NCBI GenBank assembly: GCA_003149065.1
Contig: QGFZ01000001.1
Coordinates: forward strand, 1,364,001 to 1,428,000
Reading direction: 5' to 3'
Source of the DNA: Ruminococcaceae bacterium R-25
GTDB taxonomy: Bacteria > Bacillota > Clostridia > Saccharofermentanales > Saccharofermentanaceae
Length of the DNA stretch: 64,000 bases
Of the stretch, positions 40,192 through 49,531 are shown piece by piece (position 1 is the stretch's first letter; the number at the start of each line of letters is the position of its first letter). The translations under genes were made by a program, and so were the position numbers. The notes under the pieces were generated by a model, which saw nothing but the letters and a program-made list of their open reading frames with translations, had not been told where the DNA came from and did no database searches.

Positions 40192-41484
40192 TTAATTAGT
40201 GGTATCTCCGTCAACTGTTGATCCGCCGCCACCTTGCGTAGACTCATTGCTGCCGCCACCGCCGCCTTGCGTAGGTTCACCGCCGCCGCCCTGCGTAGGC
40301 TCACCGCCACCGCCTTGCGTAGGCTCACCGCCGCCACCTTGCGTAGGTTCACCACCACCGCCTTGCGTAGGCTCACCGCCACCGCCTTGCGTAGGCTCAC
40401 CGCCGCCGCCTTGCGTAGGCTCACCGCCGCCACCGGGATTTTCGCTGCCACTGGTACCATTAGTTGGCTTAGTAGTTCCGCCGGAACTGCCACCGCCGCT
40501 CGGCTTATTGTTATTATTATTCTTCGGCTTAGGTGTTGCTGTTGCCTTGGGCTTCGGTGTAGCTGTAGGATCCGGTTTATCGGTATTTGTAGGCGCCGAA
40601 GTAGGTGTAGGTGTGTTTCCCTTTGTTTCATCTGTCTCTGATGATTCAGAAGTATCCTCAGACTCTGAAGACTCAGATGATTCTGTAGGTGCAGGTGTTA
40701 CCTGTTTTGTTAAGATCGCATTGATGAGTGATTTGAGCTTATCTCTGTCCCAACCTGTGTATTCACATACCTTGGTAAGGAGTCTCTCGTTGTTACCGAG
40801 CATCTTGAGTGTGAAATCTTCGAGCTCATCTTCAGCAATATCTTTGACATCCAATTCGATGGTGTCATGCTCCTTGGTCGAATCAGAATAAAGATATACG
40901 GTGATCCTCTGTCCGCCGGATACTTCGGCATATTTTCTCTCACCTGTCTCAGGATTTACTGCTGAGATAATCAGTTTTCCGTCCGTGACGGTCAGGTACT
41001 CATTGCCGTCTACATCAAGGCCGAAATAACCGGAAGTACCCTTGATTCCTGCTGTCATTGTGGAAGTCTTGATCTCAAAGATCTCGCCATCCTTAAGTTT
41101 TTCAGTTACTTCGAAGAACATGCCGCCCTTGGTAAGCTTGATGCCAAGCTGCTTGTTGACCTTGGAAAACTCGACGCGGCTGTCAGGCTGAAGAGTAACA
41201 AACTTTGTATCGTCGAGACTTACTGTTGCAAGACCGTCAAGGCCTGTAAACAAAGCTTCGCCTGATTCGAATCTTGCATTCTTGCTGATAGGCTTAAGCT
41301 TTCCGCCTTCTTTTTCGATTTTTACGGTGCCCTCTGCCCTGACAAGCTTCATGGTCTTGGCAAGATAGCTGCTGCGGTTAAAGATAATAACGCAGACTAT
41401 TACAATGATTATTGCCACACCCAGAAGCGCATAAAGAAGCTTCATACCGAACGTCAGATTTTTCGGCAAGTTGATAGAAATCAT
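40192..41484 (-). CDS. FecR-like membrane-anchored protein D with Gly-rich repeat
   Basis: A 430-residue protein with one membrane helix (about 14-36), a FecR-like domain (ARFESGEALFTGLDGLATVSLDD, IKLTKGGMFFEVTEKL, TSTMTAGIKGTSG), the EYTGWDRDKLKSLIN helix, a Ser/Glu/Thr then Lys/Pro/Thr-rich linker, and a C-terminal stalk of seven exact GGGGEPTQ octads plus degenerate copies. It lacks the C-terminal module of A and B. It is the first gene of the array on the minus strand, with AAGGAAGGG before the ATG. A hairpin separates it from paralogue C, so it may be its own unit. Repeat number probably varies between strains. Confidence 0.82.
   Translation of the reverse strand: MISINLPKNLTFGMKLLYALLGVAIIIVIVCVIIFNRSSYLAKTMKLVRAEGTVKIEKEGGKLKPISKNARFESGEALFTGLDGLATVSLDDTKFVTLQPDSRVEFSKVNKQLGIKLTKGGMFFEVTEKLKDGEIFEIKTSTMTAGIKGTSGYFGLDVDGNEYLTVTDGKLIISAVNPETGERKYAEVSGGQRITVYLYSDSTKEHDTIELDVKDIAEDELEDFTLKMLGNNERLLTKVCEYTGWDRDKLKSLINAILTKQVTPAPTESSESSESEDTSESSETDETKGNTPTPTSAPTNTDKPDPTATPKPKATATPKPKNNNNNKPSGGGSSGGTTKPTNGTSGSENPGGGGEPTQGGGGEPTQGGGGEPTQGGGGEPTQGGGGEPTQGGGGEPTQGGGGEPTQGGGGGSNESTQGGGGSTVDGDTTN
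40264..40437. repeat. 24-bp coding minisatellite (GGGGEPTQ octads)
   Basis: Seven near-identical 24-base units in frame inside FecR-like gene D, differing only at third codon positions. Being a multiple of three, gain or loss of units keeps the frame. Confidence 0.9.
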
Positions 41485-41618
41485 AAATAATCCCTTCCTT
41501 TATAACTGTTCCTAAATGAGAAATTCTATCAGTAAAGAAAATTATATCAAGTATTTTTGCCGAAAACTATTCCTAACACCCCGTTTTAGAACGATTTTGT
41601 CTTTCCGGCGCACGAAAA

Positions 41619-42410
41619 TCAGAGCACTGATTTCAGTTCATAGAGCCTGTATATCTTCTTATACGTCTTTCCTGTGAACATCAGCTTGAAAAACAGTCTC
41701 TCAGAAGAATTCAACTCATTGATCAGATGTACCGGAGTAAACGAATGCTCAGCGGCCTTCTTTACGCCTGTTCCTTCTAAAAGCCCGTCTATATCATCAA
41801 CGCCGTAAACCTTGGTAACACCGACATCATTTATCGGGTTCTTCTTTTCCGAAGCTTTGGCACCAAATTCAGTATAGACATCCATAAGGACGCTTATCTT
41901 CCGGTACTTATGTTTCAAGGCAGCTATAAGAGCTCTGAGCTCATTGTTTGTAAGATACATTGAAAGACCTTCAAGCACGATAATGGCCGAATCAGAATCA
42001 GGCAAAATTTTTATCTGCTCATTATCAGCAGCATTCAAAACCTGCATATGGTAAGAAACTGATTCCTGATAGTATTGCTTCCTGACTTCCAAAACATCAG
42101 GAAAATCGCAGTCGATCCAGAGCTTATAAGGCTTTTTGACCCTTAAGCACCTGCTGTCCATTCCGCAGCCGATGTGGATCACTACTGCATCAGGATCTTT
42201 GGAAAGCTCTGCTTCTGTCCAGTCATCGAAAACCTTGGCGCGCATCGCCATGTTGTAAGCAAGCCACTTGGACTTTGACTTCCCTTTCAGATCAAAGCCT
42301 TCCTTTTCCCAGATCTCTTCAGCTTTTTCGTCATGAAGGATGATCCCCAGTTTGCTCACAAGGGATTTTCCGTAAAGCGGGATATAAAGTGTTTTATTTA
42401 CTTCATTCAT
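41619..42410 (-). CDS. leucine carboxyl methyltransferase-like SAM enzyme
   Basis: A 263-residue methyltransferase of the LCM/PPM1-like family. The SAM site is VVIHIGCGMDSRCLRV, followed by an acidic strand KLWIDCDFPDVLEVRKQYY and AIIVLEGLSMYLTNNELRALI, the standard family motifs. Bacterial members methylate small-molecule or polyketide-type carboxyl or hydroxyl groups, but most have no known substrate. The start overlaps the previous membrane-protein stop by one base (TGATG), so they are coupled. Nothing nearby indicates a biosynthetic pathway. Confidence 0.85.
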   Translation of the reverse strand: MNEVNKTLYIPLYGKSLVSKLGIILHDEKAEEIWEKEGFDLKGKSKSKWLAYNMAMRAKVFDDWTEAELSKDPDAVVIHIGCGMDSRCLRVKKPYKLWIDCDFPDVLEVRKQYYQESVSYHMQVLNAADNEQIKILPDSDSAIIVLEGLSMYLTNNELRALIAALKHKYRKISVLMDVYTEFGAKASEKKNPINDVGVTKVYGVDDIDGLLEGTGVKKAAEHSFTPVHLINELNSSERLFFKLMFTGKTYKKIYRLYELKSVL

Positions 42411-42967
42411 CAGGAATCGAGCACCGAATAATCTTTTGCACTGTATGCTTCAAGAGGTTTGTTTCCGCACATGATCAGATAGTATTTCTTCTGTTTAGAG
42501 CCGTACTCGTACTCAGAGGAAGGCACTTTAACATGCGCTCCGTTATCAAAGTACAAGGTATAAGTATTTGCGCTCAAGTTGCCGGTATCAAAATCCGCGC
42601 GCTTAAGAGTAACTGTCTCAACTCTGGGTTTTGCAAAGAGCGGGACTGCGCTCATGAAGAAAAAGAATCCGAATACCAGGACACTGATCCCCAGGAAGAC
42701 CAGTGATAAGACTTTGTGACCTGCGAGCGCCGTCAAAATGCAGACAACCACAAGGCAGGCAAAGAATACCGTCAGGCACTGGGATATAGTGTTACAGAGA
42801 TAATAGGATCTGAGCGAATCGCAATAAGATGAATAGATATATTGTGTCTTAGAAGGTTTTGAAGTTATGTTTCCCATTATGACCGATACTATAAGAACAA
42901 GTATGGTCAATGCCAGTATGATCCTGAATAAGGCCGTCGAAGTGTTTTCGCGAATACGTTCACCCAT
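42410..42967 (-). CDS. three-helix membrane protein, unknown
   Basis: A 185-residue protein with hydrophobic helices at about 14-32, 62-84 and 88-112 and a C-terminal soluble part of about 70 residues (VETVTLKRADFDTGNLSANTYTLYFDNG). I do not recognise the family. The ATG has GGAGG upstream. It is translationally coupled to the LCM-like methyltransferase, which suggests a joint function that cannot be named from sequence. Confidence 0.68.
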   Translation of the reverse strand: MGERIRENTSTALFRIILALTILVLIVSVIMGNITSKPSKTQYIYSSYCDSLRSYYLCNTISQCLTVFFACLVVVCILTALAGHKVLSLVFLGISVLVFGFFFFMSAVPLFAKPRVETVTLKRADFDTGNLSANTYTLYFDNGAHVKVPSSEYEYGSKQKKYYLIMCGNKPLEAYSAKDYSVLDS

Positions 42968-43051
42968 GGATTAATCCTCCGAAATAATCTTTTCCCTTAA
43001 AGGTAAGGATACCCCAAAGGACATTATTTCTCAAATGCGTTTAACAAAGTA

Positions 43052-43084
43052 ACAGGGCCGCCCCGTTTGTAGGAACAGCCCTGT
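43052..43084 (-). terminator. terminator after BceAB-type operon
   Basis: ACAGGGC pairs with GCCCTGT, extended by six pairs rich in G-U wobbles. It sits 24 bases past the permease stop; the U-tail is short. Confidence 0.55.
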
Positions 43085-43107
43085 GGAGGGTGTATATAAC
43101 GCGCTTC

Positions 43108-45144
43108 TTACGAAACGATCTTGTAGTAAGCGTTCGAAGTAAGCTTATAGACGAACGCATAGATCAAACCGAAGAAAAGAACGCAGATTCCGGCACTTGC
43201 AAGCAGGAGCGGGATATTGTTGTGGCCGAACAGCAAGAGGAGCTTATGTACGACCGGCAATACTACCAACAGGTGCACGCAGGCAAAGAGGATAGGAATG
43301 AGGAATACCGTGAGCATCTGTGAGTTAATGCTCTTCTTGATGTTTTCTTTTGTCATTCCGACCTTCTGCATGATCGAGAATCTCGACTGGTCTTCGAAGC
43401 CTTCAGAGATCTGCTTGTAGTAAATGATGAGCACGCAGGATACCATGAAGATTGAAGATAAAAGGATTCCGAGGAAGAAGAGTCCTCCGAATGTACTTAC
43501 GAAATCCTCACGTTGTGCTTCACGGCTGGTGCTGTAAGGTGAAATAACATTTTCTTCACCGATATCTAAATAAACTTCTTTGTTTATCTCACTGCTAAGA
43601 GCCATCTGCCCCTGTGAATCCAGCTCAGTATCAAAATAGTAATTCCATGTCCAAAAGAGCATAGTATCGTTACGGGTGTCCTTGAGGTCCTTATAGTAAG
43701 AGACAGCCTCATTCATATCATCTGCTATCAATACTAGAGTAGTTACGGGCATAGAACCAAGGCACTTATTGAAACCGCCGTCATTCAGATCGATCTTCTT
43801 CTCTATTCCGAAAGTCTTATTCCCGATCGTTAACTCATCACCTGCCTGGTAATTGCCATCGACACCTAAAAGGATCTTACCCGAAGGAACTGATTCATTC
43901 TTTTTTGTGATCCTGTTGTAGTCTTCAATGTCACAGAGGTAAACAGCAACAACCCTGTCGTAATCCATCGTCGCAGAAAGTGTTTCAAGCGGATCAAGTT
44001 CGAGATCCACAGCACCATTATCACCGATATATCCGCTGAGACTATAGTAGCTGACAGCTTTCGGATCTATAACCTTCGTTCCGGCATTTTCAGCGACTTT
44101 ATTAACATCGCTCTCGAGCCTTGCTGCGGCATCTTTGTAATTCTCGAAAAGGCCGTCATTATGAGCCATTATATCGATCTGGCTCGGATAGTGATTTCTC
44201 AATGTCTCTTCCCTGTTGAAATAAAGAGCAGCGGTAGATGAGATGGTTACGAGGATCATGGTAAGCAGGATGCAGATAGATGCAAGGCCTGCGCCGTTTC
44301 TCTTCATTCTGTATGCCATTGAAGAAACGGATACAAAATGGTTTGTCTTGTAGTAATAATTCTTATTTTTCTGCAATATCCTGCAAAGAACAACAGAACC
44401 TGCGATAAGAACGAGATAAGTTCCGATAATGATAAGGATTACCGCAACGAAGAAAAACAACAGAGCTGAAATAGGTGACTCGATCTTAAGAGCTAATGCA
44501 TAACCGGCAAGAAGGATGATAAGTCCCAAAATGCCTACTACCCAGTTGGCCTTCGGAGGCTTTTCTCCGGCTTTGTCAGTTTTAACAAGATTGATCGTTC
44601 TTGAGAACAGGATCTGTCTTGCCGCATTAAGGAAGATCAGGCCGAAGATAATGCTGTAAACGATAATTGTCTGTACTAAGGATTCACCGGAAACGACAAA
44701 GCCGTAATTAACATCTGCTTCTATCATTCTTGCGAAGCCTAACTCAGCGAGCTTTGAAAGGCCGATTCCGGCCAAAAGGCCGCCTGTCATGGACATGACC
44801 CATGTCATGACTGTCTCGCAGAATACGACCTTGATAAGGTTCATTTTGTTCATTCCGAGAACGCTGTAGATACCGAATTCCTTAAATCTTCCCTTGATCA
44901 AAGTGGACTGGGTATAGAACAAAAAGATCGTTCCGAATACAGCCATGATCACAGATCCGAACTGAAGCATTTCTCTTGCTGTCGACGCGCCGGAAAAGCC
45001 CTTCATAATATCCGAAAAGCCTAAAAGATGCATGATGTAGAACACTGCGATCATGAGAATGCTCGTCACAATATAAGGCACGTAGATCCTGCCGTTCTTG
45101 CGGATGCCGTCGGCAGCGATCTTAGGAAATAATCCTATTTTCAT
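43108..45144 (-). CDS. BceB-type ABC permease (FtsX-like)
   Basis: A 678-residue permease with ten predicted helices and one large outside domain of about 200 residues between helices 7 and 8 (about 310-550), the layout of BceB/VraG peptide-antibiotic transporters. FtsX-like segments lie near residues 60-180 (GTIFLFYTQSTLIKGRFKEFGIYSVLGMNK) and at the C-terminus (KQISEGFEDQSRFSIMQKVGMTKENIKKSI). Such systems free targets from bacitracin-like peptides or lantibiotics and also pass the signal to a BceS-type kinase. It overlaps the ATPase gene by four bases (ATGA). A BceRS-like pair lies 5 kb away on the same strand. Confidence 0.9.
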   Translation of the reverse strand: MKIGLFPKIAADGIRKNGRIYVPYIVTSILMIAVFYIMHLLGFSDIMKGFSGASTAREMLQFGSVIMAVFGTIFLFYTQSTLIKGRFKEFGIYSVLGMNKMNLIKVVFCETVMTWVMSMTGGLLAGIGLSKLAELGFARMIEADVNYGFVVSGESLVQTIIVYSIIFGLIFLNAARQILFSRTINLVKTDKAGEKPPKANWVVGILGLIILLAGYALALKIESPISALLFFFVAVILIIIGTYLVLIAGSVVLCRILQKNKNYYYKTNHFVSVSSMAYRMKRNGAGLASICILLTMILVTISSTAALYFNREETLRNHYPSQIDIMAHNDGLFENYKDAAARLESDVNKVAENAGTKVIDPKAVSYYSLSGYIGDNGAVDLELDPLETLSATMDYDRVVAVYLCDIEDYNRITKKNESVPSGKILLGVDGNYQAGDELTIGNKTFGIEKKIDLNDGGFNKCLGSMPVTTLVLIADDMNEAVSYYKDLKDTRNDTMLFWTWNYYFDTELDSQGQMALSSEINKEVYLDIGEENVISPYSTSREAQREDFVSTFGGLFFLGILLSSIFMVSCVLIIYYKQISEGFEDQSRFSIMQKVGMTKENIKKSINSQMLTVFLIPILFACVHLLVVLPVVHKLLLLFGHNNIPLLLASAGICVLFFGLIYAFVYKLTSNAYYKIVS

Positions 45145-45905
45145 TTAAGGTCACCCCCCTGAGCGAGAAGTGTCAATGTATCGCTTATGGACTGATACAT
45201 CTGCTGATCGGTAGCCTGGCCCTTATAGATCTGATGGAAGATCATTCCGTCCTTGATGAAGAGGACACGTGAAGCATTAGATGCAGCCTTTGTGGAATGT
45301 GTAACCATAAGTATTGTCTGGCCCATCTGGTTGACCTTCTTAAAGAGTGAGAGGAGTTCGTCAGATGACTTGGAATCAAGTGCTCCCGTAGGCTCGTCAG
45401 CAAGGATCATCTTGGGATTTGTGATGAGAGCTCTTGCAACAGCAGCTCTCTGTTTCTGACCGCCTGATACCTCATAAGGATATTTCTTTAAAAGATCGGC
45501 AATGCCAAGTGTGCCTGCGATATTGTCTAATCTCTCTTTCATCTCGGCATGCTTCTTGCCGGCCAGGACCAAAGGGAGATAGATATTATCTTCAAGCGAG
45601 AATGTATCAAGGAGATTGAACTCCTGGAAAACGTAACCTAAATTATCTCTTCTAAATTTCGCAACATCCTTGTCCTTAACTCTGGAAAGATCCATCCCGT
45701 CAAGGATAACTGTTCCTTCAGTTGCTCTGTCGAGAGATGCGATAATGTTGAGGAGCGTTGTCTTTCCTGAACCGGACTCACCCATAATGGCGACATACTC
45801 GCCCTTCTCAACCGTAAAACTGACATTCTTAAGTGCCTCGACAGAAGCACCTCCGAATCTTGTCTTATATACTTTTCTGATATTCTTTGCTTCAAGCAGA
45901 CTCAT
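45141..45905 (-). CDS. BceA-type ABC transporter ATPase
   Basis: A 254-residue ATPase of the LolD/MacB/BceA class. Walker A is GESGSGKTT, the Q-loop is YVFQEFNLLDTFSLEDNIYLPL, the signature is VSGGQKQRAAVARAL, Walker B is MILADEPTGALD, and the switch His is in VTHS. It powers the downstream permease, with which it overlaps by four bases. A purine-rich AAAGGA lies upstream of the ATG. The pair most likely gives resistance to cell-wall-active peptides. Confidence 0.94.
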   Translation of the reverse strand: MSLLEAKNIRKVYKTRFGGASVEALKNVSFTVEKGEYVAIMGESGSGKTTLLNIIASLDRATEGTVILDGMDLSRVKDKDVAKFRRDNLGYVFQEFNLLDTFSLEDNIYLPLVLAGKKHAEMKERLDNIAGTLGIADLLKKYPYEVSGGQKQRAAVARALITNPKMILADEPTGALDSKSSDELLSLFKKVNQMGQTILMVTHSTKAASNASRVLFIKDGMIFHQIYKGQATDQQMYQSISDTLTLLAQGGDLK

Positions 45906-46050
45906 TATTCATAATTCCTTTCCTCGGTTTGATGGCCACAGTATAGAATTACCTTTCAAACCATTCCTTAACTTCTGCTTACGCAAATCTAACAAGTCTG
46001 TCACATTTTCGTATACACAGGAAAAGAAGTCAATTCTGCCGCATTTCGCA

Positions 46051-46078
46051 AAAGAAAACTCCCGGTGATACCGGGAGT
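46051..46078 (-). terminator. terminator after serine hydrolase gene
   Basis: ACTCCCGGT pairs perfectly with ACCGGGAGT around a 3-base loop on the minus strand and is followed by TTTCTTTT. Confidence 0.88.
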
Positions 46079-46085
46079 CTTAAGA

Positions 46086-47198
46086 TCAATAGTGTTCTAA
46101 TATAATGATGTATACATGTCCGAATTTATCCGAGTTTAAGATCTCGTTTCTGGAGGTTGCCGTAAACCCTCCGCCTGTGTGGTTGTATCCCAGGCCTTTG
46201 CCGTCCATCAGGCCGCAGCAGTAGCCTTTATCGTTGTGAAGCAATATCTTCATAGATTCCTCATTGAGGAGCTTACCATTGAAAAGCGCACGGTCAAATG
46301 CCAGAAAATCAGTAAGACAAGTGCAGACTCCCCCGTCTCCACGTTCGCTGTTAGGCGACATCGAATAGCCGTGTTCATCAACCGCTCCGAATTCCAGCTG
46401 TTCTTTATAATCGATCGGAACGTATGTGTATTTATCCACTCTCATGGCATAGGAATTAGTCATTCCGCAAGGCTTGAAGATATATTTCTTCAGATAATCA
46501 CAATACTTCATCTTGGATACTTTTTCGATTATGTAGGCAAGCAGCTTGTAATTGGTATTGCTGTAAGTCATCGCAGATCCCGGTTCATAAAGCAGAGGTG
46601 CCTTATACATCGTATTCAGCAATTCCTCATCAGAGATCCTGTCACTGTAAAGGTCGCGAAGTCGGTCATCCAGGGCATCGCCTTCCAATCCGAAGAAGAG
46701 AGCAGGCTCATTAAGATAATCCGGGATTCCGGAGTTCATGTGAAGGAGATTATAGATCTTTATTCTTTTACCTTCAGGATAGTCAGGAAAATACTTGTCA
46801 ATCGTATCATTGATATCAAGCTTTCCTTTTTCCTGAAGCTGAAGGATCGATACCGCGGTAAAAACCTTGCTGCAGGAAGCTATATCATAAACCGTATTCT
46901 GCGATTCGAGAGTCTTTCCGTCCTTTTCCGTTGCATTCTCGGCGTACAGACAAACAATATCATCATCTGTTGCAACAACAAATGTGCCTTTGCATTTCTT
47001 TTTACCGTAGACCAGAAGAAGATCTTCATATTTTTCATCAGGATTGACCCATTTCCTCTCTTCTTCCGTAAGTTGAATATTTTTAAGCGAGTTCCCTGAC
47101 TCCTCCTCTTTCGCGCATCCGGCAAAGGATACAAGGATCGAGAATATAAGAAGTGCCGAAGTTATTTTGGTTATGCGTTTTAAAACCTGTTCTTTCAT
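46086..47198 (-). CDS. lipoprotein serine hydrolase, beta-lactamase/PBP class C-like
   Basis: A 370-residue lipid-anchored hydrolase (lipobox VSFAGC near residue 27). The class C/esterase motifs are present: SCSK (Ser-x-x-Lys, in YDIASCSKVFTAVSIL), YSN (Tyr-x-Asn, in AMTYSNTNYKLLAYIIE) and HTGG near the C-terminus. Members are D-aminopeptidases, D,D-carboxypeptidases, esterases or, rarely, beta-lactamases; the protein is not diagnostic for antibiotic resistance. The ATG at 47198 follows AGAGGTGGG; the longer frame from 47282 runs inside the upstream gene. It follows the DUF6273 lipoprotein with one base between them. Confidence 0.85.
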   Translation of the reverse strand: MKEQVLKRITKITSALLIFSILVSFAGCAKEEESGNSLKNIQLTEEERKWVNPDEKYEDLLLVYGKKKCKGTFVVATDDDIVCLYAENATEKDGKTLESQNTVYDIASCSKVFTAVSILQLQEKGKLDINDTIDKYFPDYPEGKRIKIYNLLHMNSGIPDYLNEPALFFGLEGDALDDRLRDLYSDRISDEELLNTMYKAPLLYEPGSAMTYSNTNYKLLAYIIEKVSKMKYCDYLKKYIFKPCGMTNSYAMRVDKYTYVPIDYKEQLEFGAVDEHGYSMSPNSERGDGGVCTCLTDFLAFDRALFNGKLLNEESMKILLHNDKGYCCGLMDGKGLGYNHTGGGFTATSRNEILNSDKFGHVYIIILEHY

Positions 47199-47199
47199 T

Positions 47200-47985
47200 T
47201 TATCCCACCTCTTTAACACTATCAGCAAGCTTGATCCAAACAACAGGGCGTACGCAATTAGATTCGGCGAAGACAATATCACCGTCTATACCGTCCGCAT
47301 TTTTCACGGTATCAATGTTGCCAAAGCAGTCTGCATCTGCAGCTCTGTTGGAAGATGAAGCGGGAGATCTGAGCCACCACCAGCCCGTCTTCATGCCATT
47401 TGCGAGCTTGCAGTCATCACTTACCGCCGCGCCTTTCATTACCGCATATTCCGTCGGAGCAGCCCTTCTGTCGTCAGCATCTTTGAAATACTTCTGCGCT
47501 TCCTCAAGACTTAAGCAAAACACATTATCTTCGGTGTCATTGCCGCCCGGTGTCCCGTATAACGGGTTGTCCTGATTTTGAATCTTCGTGGTCACGATCA
47601 GGTTCTTCTCGCTCTCCGAAAATGCCGCATCGTAAAACGTGCTGTTCAGCCATTTCCGCAATGAGCTTTTCTCCCATGTAACATCTGCCATGTCATAGTA
47701 GTAAACTGTCGCGTCGAGAAGATATTCCGAGATGATAAGAGCGTTGCCGTCACGGATCTCAAGCACACGCCATTCAACAGGTTCGGTATCGTACTTATCC
47801 GTTTCGGGATTTTTCTTTTGCGGATAATTACCGAATATGATCTTATCGCCGACGGCAATGCCGTCATCTTCCTGAGCAGACTCGGATTCCGAAGATGTTG
47901 TCGTCTCTTCCACCGTTTTCTGACACGAAGTCATAAACGCACAACTCATAAGAACCGCAAGCAAAGTAGCACAAGCTTTTTTCAT
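47200..47985 (-). CDS. DUF6273-type lipoprotein
   Basis: A 261-residue lipoprotein (lipobox FMTSC, Cys21) with a Ser/Glu tether followed by a domain beginning VGDKIIFGNYPQ and EWRVLEI and ending GWWWLRSPASSS... CVRPVVWIKL. This arrangement is that of DUF6273, a fold related to formylglycine-enzyme/C-type-lectin domains common in gut Firmicutes surface proteins and of unknown function. The ATG follows AAAGGGGGAAAGG. It forms a two-gene operon with the serine hydrolase, and both are placed outside the cell, so they may act on the same wall component. Confidence 0.8.
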   Translation of the reverse strand: MKKACATLLAVLMSCAFMTSCQKTVEETTTSSESESAQEDDGIAVGDKIIFGNYPQKKNPETDKYDTEPVEWRVLEIRDGNALIISEYLLDATVYYYDMADVTWEKSSLRKWLNSTFYDAAFSESEKNLIVTTKIQNQDNPLYGTPGGNDTEDNVFCLSLEEAQKYFKDADDRRAAPTEYAVMKGAAVSDDCKLANGMKTGWWWLRSPASSSNRAADADCFGNIDTVKNADGIDGDIVFAESNCVRPVVWIKLADSVKEVG

Positions 47986-48079
47986 TCCTTTCCCCCTTTA
48001 TGCAATTATGATTATTCAGCCCTCTTCAGGGTTTCATGATATGAATTTAGCAAAGCAAGTTGAATCTTTTTTGAATGCT

Positions 48080-49531
48080 TTATGGATTTACTGTGGAGAC
48101 AGGAAGAATGATGTGCGCGGCAACATCATCGCCGTCATTTCCGAGATCAACAGTGCCGTTCTGGCGCTCGATAATAAGCTTTCCGAGATATAATCCCAGA
48201 CCGGATCCGCCGCTTCTTCTGCTCCTTGAACTGTCAGATCTGTAGAATGCTTCAAAAAGATGCGGGAGATCTTCCTCACTGATATGCGAACCGGTATTGC
48301 GTATCTCAGTTACGATCTTTCCGTCTTTTCTTACTGCCGTGACCTTTACGGCTGATCCTTCAGAGCAATAGAAGACTGCGTTTGAGAGAAATGAACCCAA
48401 TGCCATTGATGTAAGATCAGGATTGCCTTCGAAGATCAGGCCATCGCCGATATCTGTCTCAAGAGCGATCCCTCTTATATCCAGAAGTTCTTTCATTTCT
48501 TCAAGACGATTCTTTAAAAGCGATCCGAGATCGACCTTTTGGAATACGATCTCATTTCCCGCCTGCATCCTGGATGCCGTAAGGATCTCGTTGATAAGAG
48601 ATTCCATACGCTTCAGAGATGAGAGTGTCTTAGGAAGATATGTATCAATATCGTTATATGGCTCAATGCCATCAATCATGCCACGGACCTGTCCCTGTGC
48701 GATGGTTATAGGTGTCTTGAGCTCATGTGATGCGGCAGCGAAAAAGACATCCTTCTGCCTCTCAAGTTCATTAACGCGTTCGATCTCGCGCTCGAGTTCC
48801 TCAGTTCTTTTATTGAGGTTCGTTATCGTCTCATTAAGATTGGTTGAGAGTTCATCCAGGTCACGTCCGAGATCGCCGATCTCATCGCGTCTTTTGGATC
48901 CGCTCTTTACATCAAAATCCATTTTCGCGATCCGGCCTGATACCTCAGAGAGCTTTTGGACAGGCCTGGCGAACAAATGCGTATAAATAAAAGAGCAGAT
49001 TACAGAAATCAGAATTATAGCAACAATAATCAAGGGTAATGTCTTCTTAAGAGCTTCCCAAAGAACATTTTCGGCTTTTTGAGACCATATGCAGACCACT
49101 GTATATTCACGGGACTTTTCCTGATTGAAATTGACGTTCCTTGATGTATACAGATTCATCACGACACCGTCTTTGATGTTAATGAGGTTATATACATCGT
49201 ATCTGGTCATTACCGCATAATCTGAAGACGGAACAACCGCAGGGAGAGCATTCCAGTTCAACCTGGGTCCTTTATAAAAAACTATATTGCAGTTATTTGT
49301 AAGTATAAAATCATCAACCAGCGGTCCGCATTCCTTGAATTCAACCTGACGGAGTTCTTCCGCTAACTTCGCAAACTTAGTCTCCATCTCATTCTTCTGT
49401 GCAATATCCCAGCTTAACGGAGCAGCATTATAGAGCAACAGATAGATCAGACCGCCGAACAGTATCTGAACGGTGAATGTGATCACAAAGACCTTGAACG
49501 ATAATCTGTCAGTTATCTTTTTGTGCGACAC
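48080..49531 (-). CDS. sensor histidine kinase (HAMP, HisKA)
   Basis: A 483-residue membrane kinase. Two helices (about 13-33 and 168-190) flank an outside sensor part of about 135 residues without a domain I recognise. HAMP (about 190-245, RPVQKLSEVSGRIAKMDFDV) and a coiled linker lead to HisKA with the phospho-His in AASHELKTPITIAQ, and then HATPase with GSFLSNAV, EDLPHLFEAFYR and GGSGLGLYL boxes. It overlaps its response regulator gene by 23 bases and so certainly forms a pair with it. Confidence 0.93.
   Translation of the reverse strand: MSHKKITDRLSFKVFVITFTVQILFGGLIYLLLYNAAPLSWDIAQKNEMETKFAKLAEELRQVEFKECGPLVDDFILTNNCNIVFYKGPRLNWNALPAVVPSSDYAVMTRYDVYNLINIKDGVVMNLYTSRNVNFNQEKSREYTVVCIWSQKAENVLWEALKKTLPLIIVAIILISVICSFIYTHLFARPVQKLSEVSGRIAKMDFDVKSGSKRRDEIGDLGRDLDELSTNLNETITNLNKRTEELEREIERVNELERQKDVFFAAASHELKTPITIAQGQVRGMIDGIEPYNDIDTYLPKTLSSLKRMESLINEILTASRMQAGNEIVFQKVDLGSLLKNRLEEMKELLDIRGIALETDIGDGLIFEGNPDLTSMALGSFLSNAVFYCSEGSAVKVTAVRKDGKIVTEIRNTGSHISEEDLPHLFEAFYRSDSSRSRRSGGSGLGLYLGKLIIERQNGTVDLGNDGDDVAAHIILPVSTVNP

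Noticed and set aside
40264-40437. CRISPR-like regular repeats of 24 bases
   Set aside because: Units follow each other with no spacers and encode an in-frame GGGGEPTQ octad inside an intact gene.
40199-40891. Plus-strand Pro/Cys-rich frame opposite FecR-like gene D
   Set aside because: It is the complement of the Gly-rich minisatellite and Ser/Thr linker, and the minus-strand product has clear domains.
46086-47198. True beta-lactamase resistance gene
   Set aside because: SxxK, YxN and HTG are common to many esterases and carboxypeptidases; nothing here is specific for beta-lactam hydrolysis.
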